From assembly GCA_021413735.1 (NCBI GenBank), contig JAIOPV010000129.1, positions 1 to 63,980 on the forward strand: a stretch of 63,980 bases of DNA, in the 5' to 3' direction. Below are positions 63,478 through 63,980 of this stretch, in pieces. The position numbers were made by a program, and so were the translations under genes. The notes beneath the pieces are model-generated. The model saw only the letters and a list, made by a program, of their open reading frames with translations. It was not told where the DNA came from and searched no databases. The stretch comes from Planctomycetota bacterium. Its GTDB lineage: Bacteria; Planctomycetota; Planctomycetia; Gemmatales; Gemmataceae. Within the stretch, counting starts at the first letter, position 1. Each line of letters begins with the position of its first letter.

Positions 63478-63980
63478 ATGATTTCCCGGTTCTTCATCGA
63501 CCGTCCCATTTTCGCCAACGTCATCGCGATCATCACGGTGCTCTTCGGTGTAGTCGCGCTCTACAAACTGCCCGTCGAACGGTATCCGTCGATCACGCCG
63601 CCCACCGTCCAGGTGACCACGAACTACCCAGGCGCGAATGCTCGCGTCGTTGCAGACACCGTTGCCGCCCCGATCGAACAGCAGATCAACGGCGTCGAGA
63701 ACATGATCTACCTGTCGTCGAACTCGACCGGCGACGGCCGTTTCTCGATTTCGGTGACTTTCGATATCGGCACCAATCTCGATATTGCGCAGGTGCAGGT
63801 GCAGAACCGCGTCGCCATCGCGCAGCCGCGCCTGCCGAGCGACGTGCGCAACATCGGCGTGACCGTCAACAAGGCTTCGCCTGACCTGATGATGGTCGTG
63901 CATCTTTATTCGCCGGATAAATCGCGCGACACGTTGTTCATTTCGAACTACGCGACGCTGAACATCACCGACGCGGTCAC
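63478..63980 (+). CDS. RND-family efflux permease, 3' end beyond window
   Basis: The first 167 residues of an AcrB/MexB-type hydrophobe/amphiphile efflux permease: MISRFFIDRPIFANVIAIIT, the first transmembrane helix (TVLFGVVALYKLPVERYPSI), PPTVQVTTNYPGANARVVAD, VAAPIEQQINGVENMIYLSS and FDIGTNLDIAQVQVQNRVAI. These match the porter-domain start of the family. The permease uses the proton gradient to export drugs or other amphiphiles through a TolC-like channel. The usual upstream membrane-fusion protein gene is absent; the preceding gene is a DUF1501. The gene runs off the window's right end, so about 85% is missing. Confidence 0.93.
   Translation, partial: MISRFFIDRPIFANVIAIITVLFGVVALYKLPVERYPSITPPTVQVTTNYPGANARVVADTVAAPIEQQINGVENMIYLSSNSTGDGRFSISVTFDIGTNLDIAQVQVQNRVAIAQPRLPSDVRNIGVTVNKASPDLMMVVHLYSPDKSRDTLFISNYATLNITDAV

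Noticed and set aside
63195-63536. Minus-strand frame overlapping the RND gene start
   Set aside because: It crosses a strong hairpin and antisense RND coding sequence, has no ribosome binding site, and no motif is recognisable.

Overview
The window comes from a planctomycete, most likely of the family Gemmataceae. The right half carries lineage markers: paired DUF1549/DUF1553 (PSCyt/PSD1) and DUF1501 secreted proteins, a DUF1559 prepilin-like protein, a TIGR03067-type secreted protein, PPC-domain proteins, and zinc-ribbon membrane proteins with Ala/Pro/Lys-rich linkers. No rRNA, tRNA or CRISPR array was seen.

Bases 1 to about 28,610 are accessory DNA. The left end holds a partial unknown gene, two small helix-turn-helix proteins and a large primase/helicase-like fusion protein (1242-4340) with a perfect 23-bp inverted repeat inside its coding sequence. 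Then come Gemmataceae-type cargo genes (a duplicated-domain protein, a frameshifted/intact paralogue pair, a BamE-like protein, a zinc-ribbon protein, a HEAT-repeat protein), two XRE regulators, a leucine-rich-repeat protein, an IS66 remnant flanked by two truncated genes, a TfoX-like protein and a small secreted protein.

From about 16.6 to 28.6 kb lies what looks like an integrative element. It has a leftward block with three small proteins, including a MerR-like one, a DUF927-type helicase/primase (18236-21202), an array of about eleven CTACCAA/TTGGTAG repeats (17911-18230) that could be a replication origin or operator cluster, and a second small HTH gene. Cargo includes a zinc-ribbon protein, an EVE-like and a PUA-like protein, and membrane proteins, several separated by near-identical hairpins. 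At its right end a large serine recombinase sits directly against the 5' half of comM (28612-29451), which breaks off just after the conserved RPFRSPHH motif. The simplest reading is that the recombinase inserted its element into comM. The missing 3' half of comM is not in the window, so the left boundary is unknown and may lie beyond base 1.

From 29.5 kb the content looks chromosomal: a zinc-ribbon membrane protein, a dolichol-phosphate-mannose-synthase-like glycosyltransferase, a DUF1549/1553-DUF1501-UbiA-like operon, a secreted hydrolase, gltX and glnS side by side, a DUF1559/lipoprotein pair, a WGR protein, a four-ACT aspartokinase and selO. Two paralogous secreted-protein operons follow (50385-56521 and 57001-63003), each with one PPC protein, one DUF1549/1553 protein and one DUF1501 protein in different order. 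Both are preceded by the same CCGGAA-rich repeats. The window ends inside an RND efflux permease. Intergenic regions throughout contain large perfect palindromes.

All calls come from reading the sequence and translations. No database search was run, so family names are recognition from motifs.
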